Of a stretch of 64,000 nucleotides of DNA, positions 23,105 through 34,989 are shown one piece after another. The position numbers and the translations under genes were made by a program. The DNA is taken from assembly GCF_022605725.1 (NCBI RefSeq), contig NC_065552.1, forward strand, positions 33,243,879 to 33,307,878, read 5' to 3'. The stretch is from Anthonomus grandis grandis. Taxonomy: Eukaryota; Arthropoda; Insecta; Coleoptera; Curculionidae. The notes under the pieces were generated by a model, which was not told the DNA's origin, searched no databases, and was given only the letters and a program-made list of their open reading frames with translations. Numbering within the stretch: position 1 is the first letter of the stretch; each line of letters starts with the position of its first letter.

Positions 23105-23770
23105 AATAAACAATTTGGAATATTTGCCCATAATCTGTCAATTGACGAACAAATGGTTCCTTATTTTGGACGCCAAATCAAGTTGTGGTGTTTATGTTCT
23201 TCGGATCGGTACCTATTTACTTTTATTCCTTACGCTGGAGCTTACAAGGATAAAGAAAATACACTATTAGAAGTTAGAGAAGATACAGTTATTGAGCTTT
23301 TGTCAGAGCTTGATAATTGAGTTTCATAGAGTGTTTTTTGACAACTATTTAAAATCGTCGAATAAATAACGCACTATTAGAAAACGCTTGTAAAAAGTGA
23401 TTAGCCAAAAGAAATCGAGGTGCTTTTGACGAAAACGCCAAAGTTTTACTTGCAAGATGGAACGACAATTTAGTTTCCAGAACTTCCAGAAGAAGTTCAA
23501 ATTTCAAAACCAAACGAAATAAGGCAATACAATAGCTACATGAGAAATGTAATTCTTCAAAACAATGCTATCGCTAACTAAAGAATAAACATTCGGAGAA
23601 AGAAGTGGTGGTGGCCTCTTTTTATAAATACAGTAAATAGTGTGGTAGCTAATTCCTAGAAATGTATATAATAACTGCCAAATCAAAATGTCTCAGCTAG
23701 ACTTCAAATCTTATTTGGTGGTTGGACTAATGATATCTGATGCATATCTGGTGTGTCATCTGTCAACGTT
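23105..23770 (+). pseudogene. piggyBac-like transposase relic
   Basis: + strand, several frames. NLSIDEQMVPYFGR matches the conserved block around the first catalytic Asp of piggyBac transposases. It is followed by KLWCLCSSDRYLF and IPYAGAYKDKE, then FHRVFFDNY (second Asp region). Later segments read RGAFDENAK, PNEIRQYNSYM and INIRRKKWWWPLF, which precede the C-terminus in the family. Deletions, stops and frameshifts are numerous. The terminal repeats and TTAA sites were not found. Confidence 0.75.
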
Positions 23771-24849
23771 CGATCTGTCACGTCATAATCATGTAACATT
23801 ATGTCTGTCAAACAAAGCGCGCGCAATTCAAACCTTGCGTTCTTATTGAAACACCTTTAATATTCATAATTGTAAGATTGTACTCAAATTTTGTCTAAAC
23901 GTGTGCACCTAAGACTCAATGAAAAAAATTAATATGGTAATAAAGCAATTTAATGACCACTTTGCATCGCGCACGACTCCCTCGAAGCTTTTCGGAGCTA
24001 CTCTCGCACGTATAATTTCGGAATCCCAGGCCGGCAAGATCGGCAAGTTGTTATTGCCGGGGCCGAGTTGGGCCATAAAGTCGGTCCGGGACCCCAAAAT
24101 ACCCGAACGACCTCATCCGTCATGTGGACTAATCTCGAAATGTCAGGTTCCGGCCATGCATGCCGGTCCTCGATATATCTACGTAGTCTTAATTGACATT
24201 GCGACATGTCCACGAATAATGGGTTAAGTATTAGGATCAATGGGTTAGGATGAGATTTGCATTTGAATTACCTACAGATAAGAGAATACATATGAACAGA
24301 GTATAATCTAGTTTTATCCGAGAAAAGAAATTATGAATAAATCCGTGAATGAAATATTTTATTTAATTTATCTAAAATACATACCAAGTGGCGAAGTGTC
24401 AGGTCTGGCAAACGAATAATACATCACGTAATATTTCTAAATTTACATGAAGTATTACACCTTTAGATACGCAGGTCCTGGTATCCAGTTTTTTTAAACT
24501 CGCAAAAGAACAGAACAAGAAAAGTGTCATTGTTGACATTTAATGTATCATCAGTTATCAGTCAAATGGCTTGGTGTTTACACTCGGCATTTGCGCAGTT
24601 CTGTGTTTTTTCTTTAGTTTTTGATTGAAAAAGGTCTCATTTGAGTGTTTTTGTGAACTGTTACAATGGTGAAGTAAATACCGATATTGCCATAAAATCA
24701 TATCAAGGGAGAACCGTCACAATAAACGTAGAATAGGGGATCATAGAAATAAACCTAAATAAAAACTTGAATGTGAAGTGTGTGTCTGACATCCAAGAAT
24801 CTTTATATTTTAAAATTCAAAAGTTTTTTTAAAAATATTTATTATATAA
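23771..24849. other. Spacer with an unidentified GC-rich block (23919-24230)
   Basis: 23940-24190 is much richer in G/C and CpG than its surroundings and is open for 102 codons on + (23919-24227), with overlapping minus frames. None of the translations resembles a known family and all three overlap, which argues against a real protein. It is likely an imported repeat fragment. 24570-24680 resembles a retroelement 5' leader (gcgcagttctgtg) but is unproven. Confidence 0.3.
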
Positions 24850-25710
24850 TTTAATATAATAGAATTTAAGGACGCAGTTAAAAATCTAGGCTTAATATTG
24901 GATTATAAATTAAAATTTAAAGAACATATTACTTTTTGTTTAAAAAAAGCATATTCGATGTTGAAACTAATTTATTCACATAGATATTATTGATCGCAAA
25001 AAACTAAAGGCTATGCTCTGTGAAACACTCGTTTTATAATTTTTCAACTTTGCTGATCACGTATATGAGCCTTTTTTGGACAGCCTGGATATAAAAATGG
25101 TTCAAAAAGTGCAAAATTGCTGTCTGAGACTCATATTTGGCATAAGGCGTAGACGAAGAATATCTCACAAATTGTCCGAAATAGGATGAGTGGACGGCGC
25201 AATTTACATTTAGCAGTATTTTTTTATAAAATTATTAAATTTCAATGTCCTCGGCAAAATTAAATATCGCACATCAAATTGCCTCTGTAAATAATAAATA
25301 CAAAATGGACTTTTCTTTATCGATAGCAGTATTCAAAAGAAAGTTTAAAGCCAAATTGGTTCAAAAGCATTAATTTGCACATCATCTCATTTCTATCTGG
25401 TCTTACTTATCTTCTGTTTTATTTTAATTAATCTCTCTCCTTCTCTCTCTCTCTCTCTCTCTCTTTCTCTTCTCTTTAATTTCTCTTGTAATTTGTAAAC
25501 TGAAAACTGTATTGTTTTTTTTTTCGTTGCGCACTGCTTTGCGGCCATGTATTTTTTTTTTATATAATTTTTTCCTTTGCTCTAGCAGCTGCCTCTTTTT
25601 GGAGGCTTTAAGATGATGTAGCTTTTTATTCCAAATAATAATAAATGTATTATTTCATTTATAGGCCTGTATATTTGGGATTAAATAAAACATAATAATA
25701 ATAATTGTTA
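24850..25710 (+). mobile_element. Jockey-like LINE 3' fragment with simple-repeat tail
   Basis: + strand translation in several frames: VKNLGLILDYKLKFKEHI, KAYSMLKLIYSHRYY, then VQKVQNCCLRLIFGIR. These are the thumb and C-terminal segments of a Jockey/CR1-type reverse transcriptase. The 3' end is A-rich with AATAAT repeats near 25690-25705, the usual LINE tail. The 5' part, including catalytic RT motifs, is missing. Confidence 0.65.
25437..25474. repeat. (CT)n microsatellite
   Basis: ctctctctct run interrupted by a few T-rich units, in the 3' untranslated part of the LINE fragment. Confidence 0.85.
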
Positions 25711-26236
25711 TTATCTATTAATAGGCAGTGGCGTATTCAGGCTGAGGTCCTGGGGAGGCGAATCAGTTCTTGGCCTAATAGGAATTGGGAAGAGAACAAA
25801 AAGTAAATTATGTACAAAAAGGCGCCACGCCCATAATTTTTTTTTGCTACCAAATCGTAAATATTAAATAAACTTATCAGGAACAAGTAAAAACAGAAAA
25901 TAAAAAATGTAATACATCAAGTAAATAAAAAACAAAATATTAATAAGACACAACGAGTATAAGAAAATAGATTAATACATTGTAAGTAGACAACAAGTAA
26001 ATGAAAGTGAGAAGTGAGTATATAGTCGAAATTATACTCATTTGTAATGACGTCATTTTTATTTATCTTTGTTTAGCATATTCCAAACAGCGGCGACAAC
26101 AAACTTTTGAAAAAAACTGGTGTCTGATGATTATTCATCATTTATATACTAGGTTATGTGAAATATCCGTCAATGTCAATCAAAAATATTGGTTTGTCAA
26201 CTTGTTCTTGAAAGTTATTTCGAAAAGTGTTAGATA

Positions 26237-27796
26237 ATGCCTAAAAGAAGATACTGAACAATCGCAGCTGATGATTTTTATATATTGGCTTTTTTTCAAC
26301 TGGAAAAGGAACAAGTCCGAAACGGAATTGCACTTCAAATTGAGAATGTGATAGAGCGAGCCTCAGATGCAACAACAACATTGAGCACAACAATGATCGC
26401 AAATATAAAGAAGAATGGGATAAAATCAGATCAGGATTACGCAGCACGTATATCTTTCAAGCAAAAGACTGCAAAAACCAAAATTACAACATATTTGAAA
26501 CATAGAATTCGGAAACAATAAGAGAAAAGTTCAGGGAAGAAATTGAATATTTTGAGTTTTCCATTGACTCCTTAAGAAGATGGATCAATAGTATAGGCTT
26601 CAAGTGGAAAAAATCAAATAACAGAAAATATTTGATGGACTTGCCAAATATTATTCATAAAAGAATCAATTTTTTAAGGGAGTATATCAAAAATAGAAAT
26701 GTAGGTCCGGAAGGTTTTACTCCAGTTTTCATTGACGAGACGTGGATTTTTAGCAAGGGATCATTTCGTAGTAGCTGGCAAGATGACACCAAGCACACAG
26801 ATTCAAGGAAAAACAGTGAAGGTAAAAATTATCTGGTTATCTTTTTAGATTTTTTTTGAATAAAAACTATTGCCCTTGTAAGGGCCCTTTAACTTCATAA
26901 TTTCATCTGTTTCATAGTTTCATATAATTTCTCTCTAAGACAATATGAGGGAATTTAACTCCATACACTACTCGTATGTGCATGGAACATTACTTATTAA
27001 TTATATTAAATTTATGTTCTGGAAGAATGATTTCTAAGAGAAGAGAATTGAATTATCTTTTATTTTTAAGGTCATCGTTATATCGTGGTCCACGCCGGAA
27101 TCAAAGATGGCTTCATCAAGGCTGCAAATTTAATATTCAAGAGTGGATTAAAGACGGGAGATTATCATGACAATATGAACAGGAAAAACTTCGAAAACTG
27201 GTTTAAAACTCAGCTGGTTCCAAATCTTCCCCCAAAGTCATTTATAATCATGGACAATGCAAGTTACCATTCTGGTTTATTAGAAGAAATCCCAAGAAAA
27301 TCTTGGACGAAGCAGAGACTGACCGAATGGTTGAAGAAAAAGAATATTGGCTTTCCAGAAAAAGCCATGAAAGATAAAATATGGAGTATTGCACGCAGAA
27401 ACTGCCCTAGTGAAAAAGTACTTCCTTAATGAATATGTTAAACCTTTAGGACACAAAATTTTGCGACTGCCACCATATCATTGCCAGCTTAATGCAATTG
27501 AAATGGTATCATCGGCATGTAAACGAAAATATGATCAATATATTTCCAATTTTAAGGGATCACCTTCAGAAGTTCTGACTACATGGGAAAGGGTAATAAA
27601 CGAAATTTCTATAGATCATTGGCAAAAATATGTTTTTCATACAGAAAAGGTAATTGAAAAGGCTTGGGAGGCAATACAAGTATGTGATGCTTATGACATT
27701 CTGCCACTTGTGATTACGACTGACGAAGACGACGATGACGAAGACAATATCTCTGATTTCAGTTCTGACTCTGACAATACTGACGAGATTGATTAA
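26237..27796 (+). pseudogene. DD82E-type (Sailor-like) IS630/Tc1/mariner transposase with an intron
   Basis: Two exons: 26237-26821 and 27071-27796, with an intron 26822-27070 (gtaaaa...ttaag). Splicing restores NSEG-HRYIVVHAG in frame. The N-terminus has a helix-turn-helix region (FSIDSLRRWINSIGFKWKKS). Catalytic residues: FIDETW (first Asp), FIIMDNASYH (second Asp), YHCQLNAIEMV (Glu). There are about 81 residues between the second Asp and the Glu, the wide spacing that defines the DD82E group. The C-terminus is acidic (TDEDDDDEDNISDFSSDSD). Damage is slight: a stop at codon 7, a one-base loss near 26510, and a frame change near 27387. All three catalytic residues survive, so the copy is young. 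Confidence 0.75.
26822..27070 (+). other. Predicted spliceosomal intron in the transposase gene
   Basis: 249 bases, GT donor (gtaaaaat) and a T-rich tract ending ttttaag. It contains stops in the coding frame, and its removal joins two segments of conserved transposase sequence in one frame. Confidence 0.7.
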
Positions 27797-28082
27797 GCTT
27801 TTTTTGTTCAAGCAAATTTTATTTTATGATCGTTGTTTAAGTATTCAATCATATCGTTGCAATTTCATTAACTTGGTAATGCAATATGGCGTGTTTTTTT
27901 TGAGTTTGTATGTTTTATTTTTGGAATGGTATTTTTATTTTAATGTGTTAACCATATTCCTTCAAGCAGCATTTTTTTTCATGAACAAGTAAATTAAATT
28001 GTCAGTATTTAAATTTTTCCCAGTGAGTTAAAATAATTTTATACCATTATTCACAATTTTTGTAAGCTCGGTTTTGTTACGT

Positions 28083-28310
28083 CTACTGCTCGTGCCGAAT
28101 TCTACTTTTCAAATATGTTGTAGATTTGGTTTTTGCGGTCTTTTGCTTGGAAAATATATGAGCAGCGTAATCCTGATCTGATTTTATCTTATTCTTCTTT
28201 ATATTTGCGATCATTGTTGTGCTCAATGTTGTTGTTGCATCTGCGGCTCGCTCTGTCACATTCTCAATTTGAAGTCCAATTCCGTTTCGGACTTGTTGTT
28301 TATGTCCCAT
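28083..28310 (-). pseudogene. Inverted partial copy of the DD82E transposase N-terminus
   Basis: 75 codons open on the minus strand: QVRNGIGLQIENVTERAADA and SDQDYAAHIFSKQKTAKTK. They are near-identical to 26310-26500 on the + strand, including the shared agaattcgg. It ends at TAG near 28083. It is either an inverted duplication in this element or debris of a second copy. Confidence 0.75.
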
Positions 28311-29277
28311 TATTTATGATTAATTATAATTATATTTGTTAGTTGTTAAGTTTGTTAATAATACAATAAATACTACAAGATTTTTTTAATTTTTTTGGGA
28401 ATGAAAGTATACACACGAATATAAAAATATAATAATATGCTGCTAAAATAAATCATTTGTTAATTTCTGAAGGCGATGGTAAAGTTTCTAACCTAATATT
28501 GATTGGCAAAAATATCTAAGCCATACGTTTTTTCTCACCTGGATGACGTAACTACAAATAGGTATAATTTCGACTTTATGTACGTGTAAAATAAAAGTGT
28601 CAATCTATTGAGTCTATGCTCCCCATTGTATTACGTAAATAATTTTAACAACTTTAAAGTTGAAAATTGCCTCTCTGGCGTTACCGTCCTTACAGGTTAT
28701 GTGCAAAAAATTTGTAATAAGGTATAAATGTTTGGATAAACGGAAAAGTCTTCTGGAGTATAATTTTGAAACTGTCGGTACCATAGTTTAAATTCCGCAG
28801 ACGTTATTGACGAACTAGAGAACTAAGAAATGTATACTTTTAGCAGGCTTCTTTTATGATAATTTGTTACGAATGATATATTTTGTGCTGTAACTGTACA
28901 GTTTGTAACCTACAGTACTGTAATGCTTAAAATATTTTCAAGCGAAGGAAAATAAAAAGGATGAATAGTTTAGGAGGAAATTCTTATCCCCGCCTTAACC
29001 CAGTGCGACCCAAATAGTGCAAATAGAGATGTTTTCCAACGATCTAATATTTCTTTAACGATCTAAGCGAAAAGTACTAAATACCAAATACAATTATTAT
29101 TATTTTATTAATATTGTGATCCTGTATTGTAATAAATTGCGATAATATTGCACGCTTTATAATAATTTTTTTAAATATTACAAAATTGTGAAGGTTACAG
29201 TTGCGCCTCCTTAATCTCTGGGGCGGGGAGCAATTGCCTTCTTTGCCCCTCCCCCTGGATACGCCACTGTTAATAGG

Positions 29278-30444
29278 CTATAAAGAATAACAAACTTAGG
29301 TTTTGTCCATGGTTTTATTAACGTGACTGATTCTATGTTTTTTTTGTTGTCTTGGCAGAAAAATGGCATATTAAAATGATAAAAAGTTGTAATTTAAAAC
29401 AAGAATTACTAAGAAATCTATAAAAATTATAAAATATTTAATTTTCATAAAAATGCTTTTTATGGAACATTAAATATTTATAATGTAAATATTTTTTTGA
29501 CGCCGTCACTGGTACAGATTCCTTGTGTCGGTAGTATTAACAATGCGATCGAGCGGCGTTATATATGTGAATATACGTTATCACTTTCATTTAACTTTGC
29601 ACACGCTTTTTTTTTTATAAAGTATCTTATTATATTTTATTAAGAAAAATGCTTCACATTTTATTAAGGGGAAACACTGGTATTATCTTGTGCCTGACAA
29701 ACTAGGTGAAAAATTTTTATGGTATTATAAAGTGTTTTTTTGCCATTTACACATAAGCATTTGGCATCATTGCATCAGAGATGTTGCAAGCAAATAAACT
29801 GCCCATTCAATGTTCTTAGCCTTGAATAGTCATGGCTTTAAAATCAGTCAATAATCATTTGAGATTTCATTTTTAAAGACAGTTAGTTTATATTAAAAAA
29901 AAAAGAAATCTCGAATTAAATACAGACCAATCTCACGGAAAAAAAAGATTTAAATTTCACAAATAACAAAAGAAAATCTCATACCCACCATCATCCGCTT
30001 GAATTATGAATGAATCGCGTTTATTTTTCATCGGGTCGGGAGGGCGACTTGCCAAGATAACAATCTGGGGGTTATTTTTGAATAGACGACGCTCGGTCCT
30101 CTCTGATTTCGTTTTTCATTCTCTGGCTCTGTGTGTTATGTGCGTCTGATGCCCCGTTTGTTCTTTGATTTATTGGACACGTTGGCGTCGACGCTGATGC
30201 CCATCTCCTTTTTTGTAAAAACTGTGATCGTTCTAACGATATAACTGGCACTTTCCTCGGTAACTACCTTACCACAAAAATGATTGCTTTTATACTATCG
30301 GTAAACATACACATAGATTGAAAAGTTCTGCATCACCTTATTTTTATACGAAGAGATTCTTTAGCGTCTCTTGTTTATCTTTCGAATTCCATTTTTTGTT
30401 CGATTATTAAGGACAAGACAGTTGCCGCGACAAAAGTGAAAAGT
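29278..30444. other. Unassigned DNA
   Basis: No gene or element recognised. 30000-30200 is slightly GC-richer with no coding pattern. Confidence 0.35.
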
Positions 30445-30728
30445 GAAATTGACCGTGCAAAAATAGTGGCTCTATTTGCAGAAGGCCACCCTTAAAGATT
30501 CATGGTTAATAGAGTTGGGGTTTGGCAAAGTGATGTGTCTCGTACTTGCAATCGTCCTCTCCAGAATAATTCTCTTTATGATAGGCCCAGAAGCAGTAGA
30601 AGGCGTGTCAATCAAAAACAGAACCAGTATGTTCAATTAACCATTCGAAGAAATTCAACTATGGCACTACCAGTACTCCAAAGAAATATGCGCGATGCTT
30701 TAGAATTTCAAATATCGGGCTCTACATT
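30445..30728 (+). pseudogene. Tc1-like transposase N-terminal fragment
   Basis: + strand: IVALFAEGHP, then after a stop GVWQSDVSRT, NSLYDRPRSSRRRV and MALPVLQRNMRDALEFQISG. This is the paired-type helix-turn-helix region of Tc1 transposases ending just before the second HTH is complete. It is cut at 30728 by the A-rich end of a LINE inserted in opposite orientation. Confidence 0.65.
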
Positions 30729-31995
30729 AATAATAATAATAATAATAATATCATTTATTTAGCACCTGGCTAGTACATATAACAAACATTTCATTATACA
30801 TGTGATTAACATAATTAATTCCTTAAAATTAAATTATAATTGAGTCTTTAAAAATTAAAAACTTTTCTATTAAACATATTCAGTGAGGTTCCTTCTTTAA
30901 TATTTACTGGTAAACAGGCGAATTCCATAAAAAAACAGTGATTTTTGTAAAGCAGTGGTTTTAACATGTTGAATATTGTAGTTCTGCTTTGACCGAATAT
31001 TGTATTGATAGAAATTTTCTCTTTTTGCCAAAAACGTCGCTAAATAGTTAGGTAAAAGACCATGTTCGATTTTAAAAATTAATTTTAAATTTGCCTTTTT
31101 AATGGTTTTTCCTACCGATAATCAATTTAATGCAGAAACCATAGATTTGATTGGTGTATATTTACCAGAGTTCAAAATAATCCTCATAGTTTTATTTTGC
31201 TGTAATTGAATCCTATTTATGTTTTCTTGTATACAAGATATGAGTAAAGCTGAACAGTAATTAAAATGAGGCAATATAATAGTGTTAAATACTATACTTT
31301 TTAGACCATAGTGACAAACAAGTTAAAATACGAGACAAAAATGATTTTTTTTTCAAACATAATCTACGTGCAATGAAAAGTTCAACTGTGGATCAATAAT
31401 TATTCCCAAGTATTTAATTTCAAAAACAAAAAACTACTTGATCTCCATTTATAGTTACAGTACAGCCTGATTCATAAAATTTATTACAGTTGGTCTTTGA
31501 CCCCAACACAGTACATTTTGTTTTCTTCATATTTAATTTTAATTTATTTTTGCACAACCAATCATACAAAATATGCATTTCAGAGTTCATTATTCTGGTA
31601 ATGTTTTTGAAGTCGTTTCCTATCACACAAACCACAGTGTCGTCCGCAAACAAGTTAATAAATGAATTACGCGAAACTGTGTTTATATCATTTACGTAAA
31701 TTGTAAATAATAAGGGCCCATGCAAGAGCACTGCCCTGTGGCACACCTAGTTTACTTTGAACCTTTTGTGAAAATCTAATCACCTACTTTAGTTCTAGTA
31801 CATCTGTTACTTAAATAATCCTTAATCCATTTTAATACAGTACTTTTAATTCCATATAACTTTAGTTTCTTAATAAGGATATTACGATCTATAGTCTCAA
31901 ATGCCCGTTTTAAGTCGATAAAAACGCTAAGCACAATATTTTCATCGTTTATTTTATTTTTTTCCATTGCGGAGGCAAATAGTGGCAACAGGTTT
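30729..31995 (-). mobile_element. Jockey-like LINE, 5'-truncated, with reverse transcriptase relic
   Basis: Minus-strand element whose 3' tail is the AAT repeat at 30729-30750. RT motifs in order: VLSVFIDLKRAFETIDR (motif A), a frame break around GPLLFTIYVNDINT, FINLFADDTVVCVIG (motif C, FADD), LCKNKLKLNMKKTKC, then IKYLGIIIDPQLNF and TIILPHFNYC in the thumb. 5' truncation near 31995 is typical of target-primed insertion. The endonuclease domain is absent. Confidence 0.8.
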
Positions 31996-33835
31996 GAAAG
32001 TCGCTTAAATTTCTGTAATAAAGTTATAATATTTGGTTTAATTCATATTATAGTACCGTGCCTTTGTCGTGCTATTTTCAGTGTTTATCCAATAGATAAC
32101 AATAGAAAAAGCTTATAAACGGACCCTGAAAAACTGCGCAAACCCGGGTTGTAGTAACTGCAGTTCCTCAAAAGAAATAATTTCGCAATCCAAACTATGA
32201 AAGCGGCATACATTATTAGAGAGTCACCCTGTATCCCTTTTGCATATTTAATTACTCTCTACTTATTTGAAATAGACTATAGTTCCACTCAATCATATTA
32301 TTACGAGTTAACGTAGAAATATGTCTATATGAAAGTTTTCTAGAAAATGAACTTTTATTCTTATACATTGGTGGTTCTAATCCTCTTAATAGCTGGTGAT
32401 TGGTCTTTTTCGTGATCGTATTCCTAACCATAGTTTTCCTTGGAATATCTTTGTAGTTCATCTTTTCTCTGCTATTCTTAGTGTAAAGCATGCTTTAGTG
32501 ATAAATTTTTGTTTGTACTAAACAAGAACTTCGTTCTTTTTCTTTTTTCTAACTCTTTTATTTCGATATTTCAAAGTGATTGCTCTCCGTTTTGCTAACG
32601 TTCTGGTTCTTGAAATTTAGTTCCTTATGAGCATATTGTCTTTTTTAGTTTAATTTGAATCTTTTTTAGATTGAGAATTCGTTCAGCTTTTCTTGTACTA
32701 CGATGCGACCTCTTTATTTTTTTTATGCCTCTAATAGCCCAGTTAAATTTTTGAACATCCCTTCCAGTGTCATCGGAGGGAGTTTTGGAAACATTGCGTC
32801 TTTATCTATCTTTTCTTCTGTGTCATATAGAAATACTTCAATTATTTATTAAGTATAATAAAAATATTACCAACTATGCCTTTACAGTACATAAGTAAAT
32901 ACTTTCGATGCATTCTTATTTTTACTTATAAGCAATTGAACAAGTTTTAGTCTAATTAATAAATGCAGAGGCGTAACTATAAGTACTATAAATATAATAA
33001 ATCTAAAATAAATTTTTATCTAAAAGAAAGAACATTAAGATTGTCGTTGTTGCCAACAAGTAGCTCGTAGTCGTAGTTATTGGCATTTATCAAAAGGCAA
33101 ACACACGCACGGAAGCAGTTTATCGTTTATCGCGGGTTCAGACGCCTGTCGCTTATTTTGTCATGTATCTCCTTCTCGCTCTTTCCTAGTTCCTCATCTC
33201 CGTTTCACGACCTTGGTGTGCCGCTTATGTATTCTCTCTCCCATATGTATATCGGATTCGTTGTTTTACATAAGGCGAGGTTAGTCGGAAGAGTTTTCCG
33301 CTTATATATACGGCGATCTAGCAATACATTACTTAGTTTGTGAGAATGATACAAGATTGAATAGGCTTTTAATTTACATTTTTAATCTATATCTAGTCTC
33401 AAAAGGATAAAGTATAGAGAGGGGCAGCATAAATACGTTCAATTTGAATTCTTGCTCACCCAGCTCTTAATTTTTTAGCTGTTTAAATAAATAAGATGCA
33501 GGAACATACATTGCAAGAATGCCAAAAAATTACAAAATTTTCTTACTAAGAACTTGCAGATTTTTAAATCTTAGTTTACAAGTAAGTTATGCGTTATTAC
33601 TATGGAACGCCAATTGTTAGAATTTGATAAGGCCAAAGAAAGATTCCTTTCATCTACCTACAATATGCACACCAATGTTGATCAACCTCAACGTATGTAA
33701 AATCATTATTTAGCTCAGAAACCTAGGGCAGTCATTATTCCAGGACTCCCCCAAATATTTTATTTGTGATATAGATTTATTTATTTTTACTGTAAATTAT
33801 TTTTTGTGACCTCAGTTTATGAGTTTCCTTTTAGT
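31996..33835. other. Unassigned DNA; possible promoter-like block at 33080-33360
   Basis: The only notable part is 33050-33350, GC-richer, ending in a TATATATA box at 33304 followed by a possible initiator. It could be an LTR (ttgccaacaag near 33049 resembles some BEL/Pao ends) or a host promoter. No second copy or TG..CA boundaries were found, so no call is made. Confidence 0.25.
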
Positions 33836-33839
33836 GGAT

Positions 33840-34260
33840 ATAGGTCAAAGAAATCACTTCAGACGATCAGACGATGTAATAATCGTATCTTTCCAAAACT
33901 ATAATGCATACCAAAAATTCACAAAGAGGATGTTCCATTGAGAGTCATAGTAAGCTTTATTGGTTTTCCAACTTATTAGCTAACAAAGTTTTGCCCAGTT
34001 TGATTGATGGTGTCTTTGAGAGATCATTGTACTAAAAATTCCTTTGAGATCGTCAAGTTATTGCAATATTTTCAGTCACTACTAAATTATGTCTTAGTAT
34101 GATTGGAAGTTATTTCCTTGCTTACAAATATTCAAACAGACCTTGTCATCGAAATTTTAATGAGACAGTGGGACCTACTCAAAAACCTTTTAATTTTCGT
34201 ATTTCCAAATAATTATTTTAATTTTAATAGACAGTTTTACGAACAAGGCTAGAGCACAAG
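33840..34260 (+). pseudogene. Second Penelope-like reverse transcriptase fragment
   Basis: + strand pieces in shifting frames: KIHKEDVPLRVIVSFIG (the PKIHK block before motif A), then NYVLV.LEVISLLTNIQTDL, where motif A is degraded, and RQFYEQ. It is distinct in sequence from the element at 9046-11190, so at least two Penelope families are present. Confidence 0.6.
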
Positions 34261-34369
34261 ACAGCAAAATTATAAAATTAGACTCTTAAATGAAATGATT
34301 CAAATTAAAAACACTCAAGTAGCTTTAATAAAAAATAGGACGTTGAGAATCTAAGTAAAGCTTATTTCA

Positions 34370-34640
34370 ACCTAATTGGCAACATAAATGTGAAAGAAAA
34401 AAAAAATGAAAAAAAGGAAAAAAATAAGAACGTCTATGGGCTGTGAATGATAGCTTGCGAAAAAAACTTCCACTTTGATTCCATTGTATGCAATTATTAT
34501 TTTCTTCCTCTTCCCGAAGGCACTTTAATATAAGTTGCCTTCCATGAAAACTTGACATTTTTGTATTGCCACGTTTTTTTTACTAAATAGCTTTCGTTGA
34601 TTTACTTTTCCTTTACACAAAAAAAAACCTTTTTTCAAAA
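34370..34640 (-). pseudogene. Short relic of a DD82E-type transposase
   Basis: Minus strand has QKCQVFMEGNLY and, after a stop, IKVPSGRGRK-like sequence, parallel to KDAHMEGLSTDIKVPSRKEKRL in the relic at 35318-35640. It is the same element family in a more decayed copy. Confidence 0.4.
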
Positions 34641-34989
34641 TTTTCACTGCTGCCAGTAAACGTGCTTTTCGGCTATACCATAAGGTTAATATTTTAAAAT
34701 ATTTTTTATCAATTTCTTGCATAATAAACCTACGATAATCGTATATTGTGTAATCATGTTCACCTACGTCTATAGACGAGCACAAAATATAGTCTATTTC
34801 AGTCAGCCAGACTATAGTCTATTTCAAATAGGTAGAAAGTAATAAAATCTCACCAGCCAGTTCCATAGTTTGCATTGCGAAATTAATTCTTTTTACGGAG
34901 TGTAAGTACTACCGATAAACACTGAAAAAGGTACGACAAACGCGTGCAAGCAGGATACTGTAATAAAAATTAAACCAAGTATTATAACT

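Larger units (their letters stand above)
25726..29269. mobile_element. 3.5-kb DNA transposon with 8-bp target duplication, carrying a DD82E transposase gene
   Basis: Ends cagtggcgtattcagg (25726) and, inverted, cagtggcgtatccagg (from 29269), flanked on both sides by ttaatagg (25718-25725, 29270-29277). The interior holds the intron-bearing transposase gene at 26237-27796 and an inverted partial copy of its 5' end at 28083-28310. An 8-bp duplication and CAGTGGCG ends are usual for hAT-like elements, whereas the enzyme inside belongs to the IS630/Tc1/mariner group. Either the two are nested or this is an unusual pairing. Confidence 0.8.

Noticed and set aside
28085..28104. cDNA cloning adaptor contamination
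   Set aside because: The sequence continues smoothly as transposon sequence on one side and the sister copy shares the gaattcgg core, so it is best read as natural.
32215..32240. Possible transposon end caccctgta near 32228 and similar tacaccctg-type ends elsewhere (8604, 36061)
   Set aside because: Such short CAGGGTG-like ends are frequent and no matching inverted partner or target duplication was found.
33080..33343. + strand 87-codon open frame
   Set aside because: Overlaps a promoter-like, GC-richer block with TATATATA at its end; more likely LTR or regulatory DNA than protein coding.
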